From NCBI GenBank assembly GCA_019421525.1, contig JAHZFC010000043.1:1-14095 (forward strand): 14,095 nucleotides of DNA, in the 5' to 3' direction. Positions 13,900 through 14,095 of the stretch are shown here, piece after piece. Source of the DNA: Clostridiales bacterium (lineage in GTDB: Bacteria; Bacillota; Clostridia; Oscillospirales; Oscillospiraceae). The stretch's first letter is position 1, and each line of letters starts with the position of its first letter. The notes beneath the pieces were generated by a model, which had not been told where the DNA came from, ran no database searches, and was given only the letters and a program-made list of their open reading frames with translations. Made by a program: the position numbers and the translations under genes.

Positions 13900-14027
13900 G
13901 GCCCCGCAGCGCGGGGCGGCGCGAATGCGCCGTACATTCGGAGCGAAGCGGAGAATGGCGCAGGGCGAATTCATTTCGCCCGAGCATTTGAAATACGGGG
14001 TCCCCGCCCGGCTCAGCCGGGTGGGGC
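13900..14027. repeat. block of consecutive hairpins after terL, unidentified structured element
   Basis: At least four stems follow one another. They are 13901-13906 with 13912-13917 (6 bp), 13918-13922 with 13927-13931 (5 bp, GAAT loop), 13963-13969 with 13975-13981 (7 bp) and 14002-14012 with 14016-14026 (11 bp, one G-U, TCA loop). A fifth, 13936-13939 with 13953-13956, can be extended by pairing 13926-13931 with 13957-13962 as an alternative to the second stem. No coding frame, intron boundary motif or U-tract is recognised. It could be a structured RNA, a palindromic repeat family or the end of a mobile element. Confidence 0.6.
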
Positions 14028-14095
14028 ACACGACCACGCCATGGACGACATCCGGTACTTTGTGATGGGGCTGGAGAAGAGGGGCGGCGGTATCG
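14028..14095 (+). pseudogene. direct repeat, copy 2: partial second terL 3' end, cut by the window end
   Basis: This repeats 13784-13851 at 66 of 68 positions and stays open in the terL frame (HDHAMDDIRYFVMGLEK), but nothing terL-like precedes it. It is either a leftover terL end displaced by an insertion or one unit of a 244-bp tandem duplication. Its right-hand limit is not visible. Confidence 0.75.

Noticed and set aside
12390..13937. Long open frame on - opposite the terminases (515 codons)
   Set aside because: Pro/His/Gln-rich antisense shadow of the terminase genes, which have complete catalytic motifs.
13154..14065. Open frame on + overlapping terL in another frame
   Set aside because: Gly/Ala/Arg-rich shadow of terL and not a conserved protein.

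Overview
The window looks like chromosomal DNA of a high-GC, low-redundancy Gram-positive bacterium of the class Clostridia, most likely the Oscillospiraceae (Flavonifractor or Pseudoflavonifractor-like). The reasons are GGAGG-type ribosome binding sites on almost every gene, sigma-A promoters, a HrcA/CIRCE operator, the WalJ-RlmH gene pair, HPr-like and GPP34-like small proteins typical of gut Clostridia, and several lipoproteins with Pro/Ser linkers. Genus is an inference from gene content only.

Layout. 1-930 (+): a GPP34-family protein whose family-conserved N-terminus is interrupted by an amber codon, followed by a small MerR-type regulator. 1029-2041 (-): the ribosomal operon rplM-rpsI with a perfect-consensus promoter, a leader hairpin and a strong terminator. 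2076-2943 (+): ttcA (tRNA 2-thiocytidine synthesis), preceded by a 20-bp-period repeat and followed by a 38-nt perfect palindrome. 2957-6722 (-): a four-gene lipoprotein operon. In transcription order it holds a truncated lipoprotein, a PstS-like binding protein, a large lipoprotein whose start resembles the truncated one, and a lipoprotein with DxDxDG loops. 6791-7135 (-): a short HPr-like gene lacking the phosphorylatable His, with its own terminator. 7185-9252 (-): htpG under a CIRCE operator. 9384-12222 (+): murA, walJ/yycJ and rlmH, ending in a strong terminator. 12337-14095 (+): phage terminase small and large subunits, then a block of consecutive hairpins, then a second copy of the 3' end of the large-subunit gene that runs off the window.

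How the parts work together. Most of the window is housekeeping: translation (L13, S9), tRNA thiolation (TtcA), rRNA modification (RlmH), protein folding under heat-shock control (HtpG) and peptidoglycan synthesis and cell-wall homeostasis (MurA, WalJ). Two parts are accessory. The lipoprotein operon probably makes a set of cell-surface proteins; its substrate is unknown and no transporter permease lies beside it. The terminase pair marks the edge of a prophage or phage-derived morphogenesis cluster.

The least explained signals are the hairpin block with the duplicated terL 3' end (13784-14095), the truncated lipoprotein paralogue, the 20-bp repeats upstream of ttcA, and the amber codon at the start of the GPP34-like gene.
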